NCBI GenBank assembly: GCA_905235815.1
Contig: CAJOMT010000052.1
Location: 1 to 8,604, forward strand
Direction of reading: 5' to 3'
Origin: an uncultured Clostridia bacterium
GTDB lineage: Bacteria > Bacillota > Clostridia > Christensenellales > Borkfalkiaceae
Length of the DNA stretch: 8,604 nucleotides
Shown in pieces: positions 1 to 5,753 of this stretch (the stretch's first letter is position 1; every line of letters begins with the position of its first letter). The position numbers and the translations under genes are program-made. The notes under the pieces are model-generated. The model made no database searches and was not told where the DNA came from. It saw only the letters and a list, made by a program, of their open reading frames with translations.

Positions 1-169
1 CGGCGTAATGGGCGAACTCGGCGACTTGGTCGAGAGCAGAATTAAGCGTGAACTCGGAATTAAGGATATGGGAAATATTCTTCCCGGACACGGCGGAGTA
101 TTAGACAGAATAGACGGATTGATGTTTGCGTCCGTTGCGCTGTTTATATGTTTTTGCGTAATAATGTAA
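1..169 (+). CDS. cdsA: Phosphatidate cytidylyltransferase (CDP-diacylglycerol synthase), C-terminal end only
   Basis: Only the last 55 codons are in the window; the reading frame starts at base 2 and stops with TAA at 167-169. The enzyme uses CTP and phosphatidic acid to make CDP-diacylglycerol, the precursor of phosphatidylglycerol and cardiolipin, in the cytoplasmic membrane. The fragment carries the complete CdsA family signature: S-x-I-K-R, four residues, K-D-x-G, then LPGHGG-V-L-DRID, which includes the conserved acidic residues of the active site. It ends with a short hydrophobic segment (LMFASVALFICFCVIM), as is usual for the last membrane helix of this family. cdsA directly before dxr and rseP is the common order in Bacillota. 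Here a hairpin separates cdsA from dxr. The 5' part of the gene lies outside the window. Confidence 0.95.
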   Translation, partial: GVMGELGDLVESRIKRELGIKDMGNILPGHGGVLDRIDGLMFASVALFICFCVIM

Positions 170-223
170 AAACAAGAAGGCGTGTTTTGTCGACGCAGTA
201 ATAATTAATTAAAAGAAGAATAA

Positions 224-251
224 AATATAATTAAGAGCCAATATAATTAAG
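224..251. repeat. 12-bp direct repeat in the cdsA-dxr gap
   Basis: AATATAATTAAG occurs at 224-235 and again at 240-251, a shift of 16 bp. Each copy contains TATAAT (226-231 and 242-247), so the pair could be two -10 elements for dxr, although no convincing -35 lies at the right distance from either. It could equally be a chance repeat in an AT-rich spacer. Confidence 0.45.
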
Positions 252-286
252 TCGCAATAATCAAGTAGCATAATTGCGACTTTTTT
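251..286 (+). terminator. Hairpin plus T-tract between cdsA and dxr
   Basis: GTCGCAAT (251-258) pairs perfectly with ATTGCGAC (273-280) around a 14-nt loop, and six T residues follow (281-286). This is the form of an intrinsic terminator and would end or reduce transcription from cdsA. Because dxr starts only 45 nt further on without a clear promoter in between, it may instead be a leaky terminator or an attenuator within a longer operon. Confidence 0.65.
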
Positions 287-330
287 AGCAGAATGTCTGA
301 ATTGATTATCGGGCATACTAACGGAGAAAT

Positions 331-1467
331 ATGGTAAAAATCGCTTTACTCGGAAGTACGGGGTCTATCGGCAGACAGACTTTGGAAGTCGTGGATAAAT
401 ATCCCGATCGCTTTGAGATAGTATCGCTTGCGGCAGGTTCGGACGCCGTTACTTTGGAAAAACAAATAAATAAATACAAACCCTCCGTTGCGGCGCTTGC
501 AAGTCCCGAAAACTGCGGTAAAATCAAAGAATTGCCGAAAGGTACGACGCTTTATACGGGCGAAAATGCGGTGCTGCACGCCGTAACCGACGACTGCGAT
601 ATAGTAGTGGCGGCGATTAGCGGCTTTGCGGGCCTAAAGCCGGTATTGACTGCGATAGAAATGGGCAAAAACGTCGCCCTTGCCAACAAGGAAACTCTGG
701 TCGCCGGCGGCGAACTCGTAATGAAAAGGGCGAAAGAAAAGGGCGTGGAGATAATTCCGATAGACAGTGAACATTCCGCTATTTTTCAATGCCTTAATTT
801 CGACAGAAACGCAGAGTTCGAGAAGATTATTTTAACGGCGAGCGGCGGAGCGTTCAGGGATTATCCGAAAGAAAAAATAAAGGATTTGAAGGCGAAAGAC
901 GCACTCAAACACCCGAATTGGTCGATGGGCAAAAAAATTACGATAGATTGCGCCACGCTGATAAACAAGGGGCTGGAAGTAATAGAGGCGTGCCATCTGT
1001 ACGGAGTCGGTACGGATAGAGTAGAGGCGGTAATTCACTCCGAAAGCCTCGTCCATTCGCTCGTAGAGTTTAAAGACGGAGCGATTTTGGCGCAGATAGG
1101 CTATCCGTCTATGAAACTTCCCATACAACTTGCGCTTACATACCCCGAAAGATTGCCGACCGACGTGCCGAAAATTTCGCTCGTCGGGAAAAATATGACG
1201 TTTAAGGCAATCGACGAAGAAGTTTTTCCGTGCTTTAAGCTGGCGATAGACGCATTTAAAATGGGGGATAACTTCGCTTGCGCAATGAATTCCGCAAACG
1301 AGGAGGCAGTCAAACTGTATTTAGAGGACAGGATAGGATTTTACGATATAGCGAGGGCTGTCGAATACGCACTTTCAAAAACGGAAAGAATGAAAATAAG
1401 CGAAGAATCTCTTATCGCTACCGACAAAGCGGCGAGGAGATACGTTATCGGTAAATTCGGAATATGA
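331..1467 (+). CDS. dxr: 1-deoxy-D-xylulose-5-phosphate reductoisomerase
   Basis: The 378-aa protein converts DXP to 2-C-methyl-D-erythritol 4-phosphate with NADPH and a divalent metal, the committed step of the MEP isoprenoid pathway in the cytosol. The N-terminus has the NADPH-binding glycine motif GSTGSIG (8-14). Further on are ANKETLV (118-124), the metal-binding IDSEH with D145 and E147, SGGAF (171-175), HPNWSMG (194-200) and INKGLE with E216, which corresponds to the third metal ligand. All key residues are present and the length is close to normal for the family. ATG at 331 is preceded by GGAG at 323-326. The stop codon overlaps the rseP start in ATGA (1464-1467), so translation of the two genes is probably coupled. 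A terminator-like hairpin lies 45 nt upstream. Confidence 0.98.
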   Translation: MVKIALLGSTGSIGRQTLEVVDKYPDRFEIVSLAAGSDAVTLEKQINKYKPSVAALASPENCGKIKELPKGTTLYTGENAVLHAVTDDCDIVVAAISGFAGLKPVLTAIEMGKNVALANKETLVAGGELVMKRAKEKGVEIIPIDSEHSAIFQCLNFDRNAEFEKIILTASGGAFRDYPKEKIKDLKAKDALKHPNWSMGKKITIDCATLINKGLEVIEACHLYGVGTDRVEAVIHSESLVHSLVEFKDGAILAQIGYPSMKLPIQLALTYPERLPTDVPKISLVGKNMTFKAIDEEVFPCFKLAIDAFKMGDNFACAMNSANEEAVKLYLEDRIGFYDIARAVEYALSKTERMKISEESLIATDKAARRYVIGKFGI

Positions 1468-2888
1468 TTTTAAGCAATATACTCGGAGTAAAAGAAGTAT
1501 TTGAAAATATAGGTCTTGCGCTGCTTGCCGTACTCTGCATAATGGTTATGATAACCGTGCACGAGTTCGGCCATTACGTCGTAGGAAAAATTTTCAAATT
1601 CAAAATAAACGAGTTTTCGATAGGAATGGGCCCCGCCATTTTTAAAAAGACCAAAAAGGACGGAGAAGTATTTGCCGTAAGACTGCTTCCGCTCGGAGGA
1701 TTTTGCGCTTTCGAGGGCGAGGACAGCGATAATCCTTCTCCCGACGCTTTCAATAATAAAGCGCCTTGGAAACGGATACTCGTATTGCTTGCGGGCGCAA
1801 CTATGAATTATCTTCTGGCGCTGCTGATTATAATAATTTCAATGAACGTATACGGACAGTCCATGATTCGCGTGCCTTATGCGAAGGGCGACAGGGGCAA
1901 AGAGGCGGTTTTAGTCAGCGACGGACTTATGAGCGGCGACTGCATTCTCTCTATAAAGAAGGGAAATAAAAAGACGAGCATTTATCTGAATACCGACTTG
2001 GTAACCGCAGTAAATCACAGCGCAGAGGGCGAAGTGGTTGAAGTGGAAGTGATAAGGACGAGAGAAGACGGGAGCCAGACGGTAACCGTTCCGGTAAAAC
2101 TGCTTTCGGACGTAGAATGTAAAAATATGACCGAAGTCGACAAGGTCTACGAGGCGCTGGGTTTCGGCTCGTCGATACACGTTTTAAACGACGGTAAAAT
2201 ATTTTCCTCGGGCGACTATATCTTGAAGATAAACGACTATTCGTCAGGCGAGGGCGACGACGCATATAAGGCTTGCGATTTCGTGTTCGACGTGGACGAA
2301 TTCTGCGAAGCGCTCGGCGAAAAGAGCGTCGGCGAAACTGTGGGCGTATGGGTTTCGAGCGGTTCGGCTCGTGTTTTAAAGACGTTAACTCTCGGAGAAG
2401 ATTGGGAAAACGTCGATAAGACGAACAACGAGCAAATTTTAAATTATTTCGGGATAGAAAACTACGAATATTACTACTATGCGGACAGCGATTACAGAAA
2501 AGTGGAATTTTTCAGATCGTTCCCGAGATCTATCGGTTATTCTATAAGGATAGGCGGTACGATATTCAGAACTCTCGGTCAACTGCTGACGGGTAAACTC
2601 GGTTTGAATGCCGTGGGCGGCACGGTAACTACTATCGTAACGACTACAAAAGTTATGCGAATGGGTGTCAGATATGCACTCGAAATATTTGCGTTTATAG
2701 GCGTTAATCTGGCGGTGTTCAATTTACTGCCAATACCGGCGTTAGACGGCTCGAAGATAGTGTTCTGCATTATAGAATGGATAAGAAAAAAGCCTGTAAA
2801 CAGAAAGGTAGAGGCGGCGATACATGCCGTAGGGTTCATTTTGATACTCGGCTTTGCCGTTTTGGTGGATTTACTGCAATTTATTTAG
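1464..2888 (+). CDS. rseP: RseP/RasP-type site-2 intramembrane zinc metalloprotease
   Basis: The 474-aa protein belongs to the site-2 protease family, which cuts single-pass membrane proteins such as anti-sigma factors within the bilayer. The zinc motif HEFGH (33-37) lies at the end of the first membrane segment (about 16-38). A second segment (103-127) carries GATMN. The second catalytic motif NLLPIPALDG (420-429) includes the zinc ligand D428, and a last segment spans about 453-472. Between residues 131 and 345 lie two PDZ-like units: GLMSGDCILSI up to about 212, and SSGDYILKIND up to about 308. That resembles the tandem PDZ layout of E. coli RseP rather than the single PDZ of B. subtilis RasP. 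Two family motifs are altered: GPVG reads GGTV (385-388) and LDGG reads LDGS. The start overlaps the dxr stop. I see no terminator after it. Confidence 0.95.
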   Translation: MILSNILGVKEVFENIGLALLAVLCIMVMITVHEFGHYVVGKIFKFKINEFSIGMGPAIFKKTKKDGEVFAVRLLPLGGFCAFEGEDSDNPSPDAFNNKAPWKRILVLLAGATMNYLLALLIIIISMNVYGQSMIRVPYAKGDRGKEAVLVSDGLMSGDCILSIKKGNKKTSIYLNTDLVTAVNHSAEGEVVEVEVIRTREDGSQTVTVPVKLLSDVECKNMTEVDKVYEALGFGSSIHVLNDGKIFSSGDYILKINDYSSGEGDDAYKACDFVFDVDEFCEALGEKSVGETVGVWVSSGSARVLKTLTLGEDWENVDKTNNEQILNYFGIENYEYYYYADSDYRKVEFFRSFPRSIGYSIRIGGTIFRTLGQLLTGKLGLNAVGGTVTTIVTTTKVMRMGVRYALEIFAFIGVNLAVFNLLPIPALDGSKIVFCIIEWIRKKPVNRKVEAAIHAVGFILILGFAVLVDLLQFI

Positions 2889-2900
2889 AATTTGTAACCT

Positions 2901-2928
2901 TTGATATTGTGAAATCATAGTATATATT
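2901..2928 (+). promoter_or_regulatory. Predicted vegetative-type promoter of the 50-codon ORF
   Basis: TTGATA (2901-2906) and TATATT (2923-2928) each match the sigma-A consensus at five of six positions and are 16 bp apart. Transcription would begin near 2935 and run into the small ORF at 2974. The assignment is by consensus matching only. Confidence 0.5.
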
Positions 2929-2946
2929 AGCGAATGAAAATTCGCT
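2929..2946 (+). repeat. Perfect 7-bp inverted repeat with GAAA tetraloop
   Basis: AGCGAAT (2929-2935) pairs with ATTCGCT (2940-2946) around GAAA, a stable GNRA-type tetraloop. No T-run follows, so it is not a standard terminator. It could form at the 3' end of read-through rseP mRNA. If transcription starts further upstream than the predicted promoter suggests, it could also form at the 5' end of the small-ORF mRNA. Confidence 0.55.
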
Positions 2947-2973
2947 GTAACACAAATGAAGAGGGTACGAAAG

Positions 2974-3126
2974 ATGAGATGCGAATTATTGATTTTGGGC
3001 ATACTTGCTTACGTGGTGTGCGATTGTTGCGGCAATAAAAGACACGTCCCCGGGCCGATTCCCTCGCCACAACCAATGCCCCAAAATCCGTGTAGATTTT
3101 ATTACCAAAGACATAACTGCTACTAA
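2974..3126 (+). CDS. Small Cys- and Pro-rich protein with hydrophobic N-terminus, unknown function
   Basis: This is a 50-aa ORF that I do not recognise. GAGGG at 2961-2965 lies 8 nt before ATG 2974. An in-frame ATG at 2956 would add six residues (MKRVRK) and a positively charged signal-like start, but has no ribosome site of its own. Residues 4-15 (ELLILGILAYVV) are hydrophobic and could be a short membrane anchor or a poor signal peptide. There is no good lipobox before C16. C16, C18 and C19 form a cluster, P26-P38 is a proline-rich stretch, and the aromatic, basic tail carries C40 and C49. A promoter lies upstream and a strong terminator directly downstream, so it appears to be its own transcription unit between rseP and spo0A. 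The signals around it make a real gene likely; the function is open. A sporulation or envelope role would be guesswork from location. Confidence 0.6.
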   Translation: MRCELLILGILAYVVCDCCGNKRHVPGPIPSPQPMPQNPCRFYYQRHNCY

Positions 3127-3135
3127 AAAAAACAG

Positions 3136-3170
3136 GCGACTTCCCCTTGTCGGGAGGTCGCTTTTTTTTT
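3136..3170 (+). terminator. Strong intrinsic terminator after the small ORF
   Basis: GCGACTTCCC (3136-3145) pairs with GGGAGGTCGC (3152-3161): ten pairs including one G-U, with a 6-nt loop. Nine T residues follow (3162-3170) and an A-run precedes the stem. It starts 10 nt after the small-ORF stop and isolates spo0A from upstream transcription. Confidence 0.93.
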
Positions 3171-3220
3171 CATAGGTTAAGGCGAAAATGTTCTAAAACA
3201 CGAAAATATAATGTTTTTCT

Positions 3221-3242
3221 TGCTTTTTTTGCGAAAAAAGCA
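3221..3242. repeat. 9-bp inverted repeat upstream of spo0A
   Basis: TGCTTTTTT (3221-3229) and AAAAAAGCA (3234-3242) are perfect complements around TGCG. The stem is mostly A-T pairs and is followed by a broken T-rich stretch. It might be a second, weak terminator or a protein-binding palindrome in the long spo0A upstream region. Confidence 0.45.
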
Positions 3243-3276
3243 TTTATTTTACTTTAAATATCCGACTTTTTCAATA

Positions 3277-3303
3277 TTCGACGATTTTCGGACAAATTCG
3301 ACA
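3277..3303 (-). promoter_or_regulatory. Candidate Spo0A-binding sites (0A boxes)
   Basis: TTCGACA at 3297-3303 is the exact complement of the 0A box TGTCGAA. TTCGACG at 3277-3283 matches at six of seven positions. They lie 20 bp apart, on the same helix face. Between them, TTCGGACA at 3287-3294 is a related sequence with one extra base, giving CG cores at about 10-bp steps (3279, 3289, 3299). The perfect box lies roughly 45-50 bp before the predicted spo0A start of transcription, a suitable position for activation. Spo0A control of its own gene is known in Bacillus. Confidence 0.65.
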
Positions 3304-3312
3304 AAACTTTTA

Positions 3313-3341
3313 TTTAACGAGCCTTTTTTCGGTGCTATAAT
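3313..3341 (+). promoter_or_regulatory. Extended -10 promoter of spo0A
   Basis: TGCTATAAT (3333-3341) is a perfect -10 hexamer with the TGn extension. The matching -35 region is poor (TTTAAC at 3313-3318, 17-bp spacing), as expected for an extended -10 or an activated promoter. Transcription would start near 3348, leaving a leader of about 43 nt. Confidence 0.65.
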
Positions 3342-3390
3342 CTGTTTATATTAAACGGAATAAACGTTAAAAAATAAAGGAGAATTAAAA

Positions 3391-4146
3391 ATGGAAAAGC
3401 ACTCGGTCGTTATACTTCAGGATAATATGCGCAAGGCGAAAGAACTTGCCGAAGCGTTTGACAATACGGAAGATTTTAAAGTGGTCGGAACTTCGTCTGA
3501 CGGCGAAGAGGGAGTTATGCTCGTACTAAACCAAAACGCTGAATTTTGTATACTTGATTTGGTCTTGGAAAATCTTGACGGCTTGGGCGTTTTAGAAAAA
3601 CTCCAAAAGATGGGCGTTAAAACTCACAGTATAGTTTTCAGCGCTCTCGGCAGAGACGAAGTTATAGATACTTGTATCGCAAAGGGTGCGTCTTATTACG
3701 CCACTAAACCTTGTCCGCCCGAAACCTTGGTAAAGCGCATAAGGGAACTTTTTTTGGAAGATAAAAAGGAAACTTTTAAAAACCGTACCAACAACAGTTT
3801 GAGTTTAGACGAGAAAATAAGCAGAATATTTATTTCCGTAGGTATTCCGCCGCATATTAAAGGCTACGGATATTTGAGAGAGGGCGTAAAGTTAGCGGTC
3901 GAAAGTCCGGACGTAATAAACAACATAACGAAAAAATTATATCCGATGATAGGCGAAAAATATTCCACTACGCCGTCGAAGGTTGAGAGGGCTATACGGC
4001 ACGCCATAGAAGTTGCATGGGCGAGAGGAAGGATCGGAAATATAAACGATCTGTTCGGAGTGCAGACTTATCTTACGGGCGAAAAGCCGACTAACGGCGA
4101 ATTTATCGCCTTGATTGCGGATAAAATGTTGTTAGAGGGAGCATAA
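3391..4146 (+). CDS. spo0A: Sporulation master regulator Spo0A, receiver with unusual acidic pocket
   Basis: The 251-aa response regulator is phosphorylated by the sporulation phosphorelay or kinases and then binds 0A boxes to switch cells into sporulation. Residues 1-123 form the receiver, with phospho-acceptor D56 in ILDLVLENLDG, S84 in the switch Thr/Ser position and K106 in KP. Residues about 138-251 are the Spo0A_C domain, very close to Bacillus: GIPPHIKGYGYLREG (151-165), the recognition-helix region SKVERAIRHAIEVAWARG (196-213) and KPTNGEF (232-238). Two receiver residues are odd: the acidic pair DD at 10-11 reads QD, and the MP that follows the phospho-site by three residues reads LE (59-60). 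AAGGAGA at 3377-3383 fixes the start. The gene is probably monocistronic; spoIVB, its usual neighbour in Bacillus, is absent upstream. Confidence 0.97.
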   Translation: MEKHSVVILQDNMRKAKELAEAFDNTEDFKVVGTSSDGEEGVMLVLNQNAEFCILDLVLENLDGLGVLEKLQKMGVKTHSIVFSALGRDEVIDTCIAKGASYYATKPCPPETLVKRIRELFLEDKKETFKNRTNNSLSLDEKISRIFISVGIPPHIKGYGYLREGVKLAVESPDVINNITKKLYPMIGEKYSTTPSKVERAIRHAIEVAWARGRIGNINDLFGVQTYLTGEKPTNGEFIALIADKMLLEGA

Positions 4147-4170
4147 TTTCGCAAAAGACCATTTATTTTG

Positions 4171-4199
4171 TGGTAATTTGAGAAGAAAAATGATATAAT
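4171..4199 (+). promoter_or_regulatory. Extended -10 promoter of the acyltransferase-DUF1540 unit
   Basis: TGATATAAT (4191-4199) is a perfect extended -10. TGGTAA (4171-4176), 17 bp upstream, is only a weak -35. Transcription would begin near 4205, giving a leader of about 75 nt. Confidence 0.6.
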
Positions 4200-4202
4200 A
4201 TA

Positions 4203-4240
4203 AACGTCGGTCAAAATTCAGGAAGCCGACGTTATATTTT
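4203..4240 (+). promoter_or_regulatory. Leader hairpin or weak terminator after spo0A
   Basis: AACGTCGG (4203-4210) pairs perfectly with CCGACGTT (4226-4233), and a further U-G pair is possible inside; the loop is about 15 nt. The following TATATTTTA is T-rich but interrupted. Because it lies just after a good -10, it may be the 5' structure of the acyltransferase mRNA. It could also serve as the missing spo0A terminator. Confidence 0.5.
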
Positions 4241-4248
4241 ACGGGAGA

Positions 4249-4272
4249 GCGACTTGTCGCAAGTCGTCGAGG
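4249..4272 (+). promoter_or_regulatory. Hairpin abutting the acyltransferase ribosome-binding site
   Basis: CGACTTG (4250-4256) pairs with CAAGTCG (4260-4266) around a 3-nt loop, with one more G-U pair outside. The stem ends one or two bases before the Shine-Dalgarno GAGG (4269-4272), which is 6 nt from ATG 4279. Such a stem could limit or set access of ribosomes. Confidence 0.5.
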
Positions 4273-4278
4273 TTACAA

Positions 4279-5565
4279 ATGACAAAATTAGATATAAGAG
4301 GCGAAATTTTAAGGCGAAAGTTTAAAATAACCAATAAATTTTATTACGCCATTTATTATTACGTTATGAAGATAGTGGGCAGAAAATATAACGCCAGATA
4401 CGAAATAATAGACGACGTAAACGATTGTAAAGGTCCGTGTTTCGTAATTTTCAACCATTTATCGAGAATAGACCATAAGTACGTTTTGGATATAACTTAT
4501 CCAAAGCGTATAAATATGTTAGCAGGTTACAATGAGTTTTTCCGTTCTCACTTGCACTTTGCGTTTAAGCTGAATAACGTATTGCCGAAGAAGCAGTATA
4601 TCAACGATATAACGGGAATGAAGGCTATGTTATCCATAATAAAGCATGGCGGAAGCGTCGCTTTTGCGCCGGAGGGACTTGCCACGAACGACGGTATGAA
4701 TAAGCCGATCGTTCCCAAAACCGGACACTTGCTCAAAAAATGCGGCGTGCCGGTGTATTTCGTAAAACTGAGAGGCGAATATCTTCAAAACACGAAACAT
4801 TGCCTCGAAGTCAGACAAGGCGAGACGTTTGCGTCCGTTTCTTTGCTTTTTTCGCCCGACGATCTGGCGAACTTAACGGCGGACGAAATAGACGATAAAA
4901 TTAACCTTGCCTTTAAGCACGACGAATACGCTTGGCAAAAAGACAAGCGGATAAAGTGGAAGATGAACGGCAATAATTGCGAGCGCTTGGAGGACGTTTT
5001 ATACCGTTGCCCCAAATGTAATAGCGAGTTTACGACCGAGGGCAAAGGCGATAGGATAATTTGCGGTAATTGCGGAAACGGCGCTACGCTCGACGAGTAT
5101 TACGGACTGCAAAAATTAAACGACGATTGCGTAATACCCGAAATCGTAAGCGATTGGATAAAAGATGAGAGAATTGCGATAATAAAAGAGATACGTGCCG
5201 ATAAAAATTACGAGTTCAAAGAGAGGGTAAAGATAGGAAAACTTCCGAACGACAGATATCTTAAAGATAAAAAGACTTCTGAAATCGTAGGCGCAGGCGT
5301 GCTTACGATAGACCACGAGGGAATGCATTACCGTGACGACGAAACAGAAGAAAACAATTTCGATTTGAGTTATAATGAACTCTATACCGTCATAACCGAA
5401 CTCGATTCGTCTTACTTTAATATATACGTCGGAGGCGAATACTGCGATATTTTCCCCGAAAGGAAATCTTCTATCAAAATTTCGATGCTGGTTGAAGAAA
5501 TGCACAGACTTCACGTCAATTTTTATAAAAATTTCCCTTGGAACGACTATATGTATCAAGAATAA
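4279..5565 (+). CDS. PlsC-like acyltransferase fused to a zinc ribbon and a C-terminal PH-like region
   Basis: The 428-aa protein begins with a lysophospholipid-acyltransferase-like domain (about 20-215). It has the catalytic HX4D box NHLSRID with H60 and D65, the acyl-acceptor motif APEG (PEG 131-133) and VPVYFVKLRG (157-166), which resembles block IV. Members transfer acyl groups to glycerolipids or related acceptors at the membrane; the substrate here cannot be read. A four-cysteine zinc ribbon follows: CPKC (244-247) and CGNC (262-265). The C-terminus (about 315-418) contains alternating strands and a final helix (GVLTIDHEGMHYRD; FNIYVGGEYCDIF; IKISMLVEEMHRL) that suggest a PH/GRAM-like fold, a judgement from pattern only. 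There is no long membrane helix, so it is probably peripheral. GAGG at 4269-4272 supports ATG 4279. The DUF1540 gene follows after 41 bp, probably in the same transcript. Confidence 0.85.
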   Translation: MTKLDIRGEILRRKFKITNKFYYAIYYYVMKIVGRKYNARYEIIDDVNDCKGPCFVIFNHLSRIDHKYVLDITYPKRINMLAGYNEFFRSHLHFAFKLNNVLPKKQYINDITGMKAMLSIIKHGGSVAFAPEGLATNDGMNKPIVPKTGHLLKKCGVPVYFVKLRGEYLQNTKHCLEVRQGETFASVSLLFSPDDLANLTADEIDDKINLAFKHDEYAWQKDKRIKWKMNGNNCERLEDVLYRCPKCNSEFTTEGKGDRIICGNCGNGATLDEYYGLQKLNDDCVIPEIVSDWIKDERIAIIKEIRADKNYEFKERVKIGKLPNDRYLKDKKTSEIVGAGVLTIDHEGMHYRDDETEENNFDLSYNELYTVITELDSSYFNIYVGGEYCDIFPERKSSIKISMLVEEMHRLHVNFYKNFPWNDYMYQE

Positions 5566-5606
5566 ATTGTCAAATAAGCGTCAATAATGATAAGGGAGGT
5601 ATTATT

Positions 5607-5753
5607 ATGGAAAAGGCAAATCTCAATATCAAGTGCGACGTCCTTTCTTGCAAACATAATTGCGAGGGTAGAAATTGTTGTTTGGATACCGTCAAAATCA
5701 CAAACGACACGGTAGGATATACGTGCTGCCACGATTATGCAAACGAAGAATAA
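5607..5753 (+). CDS. DUF1540 family Cys-rich small protein
   Basis: The 48-aa protein carries a DUF1540-type pattern: IKCDVLSCKHN (8-18), then C19, C24, C25 and a C-terminal CC at 40-41, seven cysteines in all, which suggests metal binding. The family is common in spore-forming Bacillota, and its biochemical role is not established. GGGAGG at 5594-5599, 7 nt upstream, selects ATG 5607 over an in-frame ATG at 5538 that lies inside the acyltransferase gene and has no ribosome site. It starts 41 bp after the acyltransferase stop with no terminator between them, and ends just before a strong terminator, so it is probably the last gene of that unit. Membership in the family is fairly certain; a zinc-binding role is inferred from the cysteines. 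Confidence 0.88.
   Translation: MEKANLNIKCDVLSCKHNCEGRNCCLDTVKITNDTVGYTCCHDYANEE

Noticed and set aside
188..194. TGTCGAC after cdsA as a 0A box
   Set aside because: It is a single six-of-seven match, inside an unrelated spacer with no promoter near by; chance is likely.
5116..5559. 147-codon open frame on the - strand opposite the acyltransferase
   Set aside because: It is a shadow of a gene whose + strand reading shows clear domains. The composition (rich in F, Y, I, V) is what antisense reading of this codon usage gives.
5538..5606. Longer DUF1540 start at ATG 5538 adding 23 residues
   Set aside because: It lies within the acyltransferase gene, has no ribosome site, and the added residues fall outside the family pattern. 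GGGAGG sits correctly before ATG 5607.
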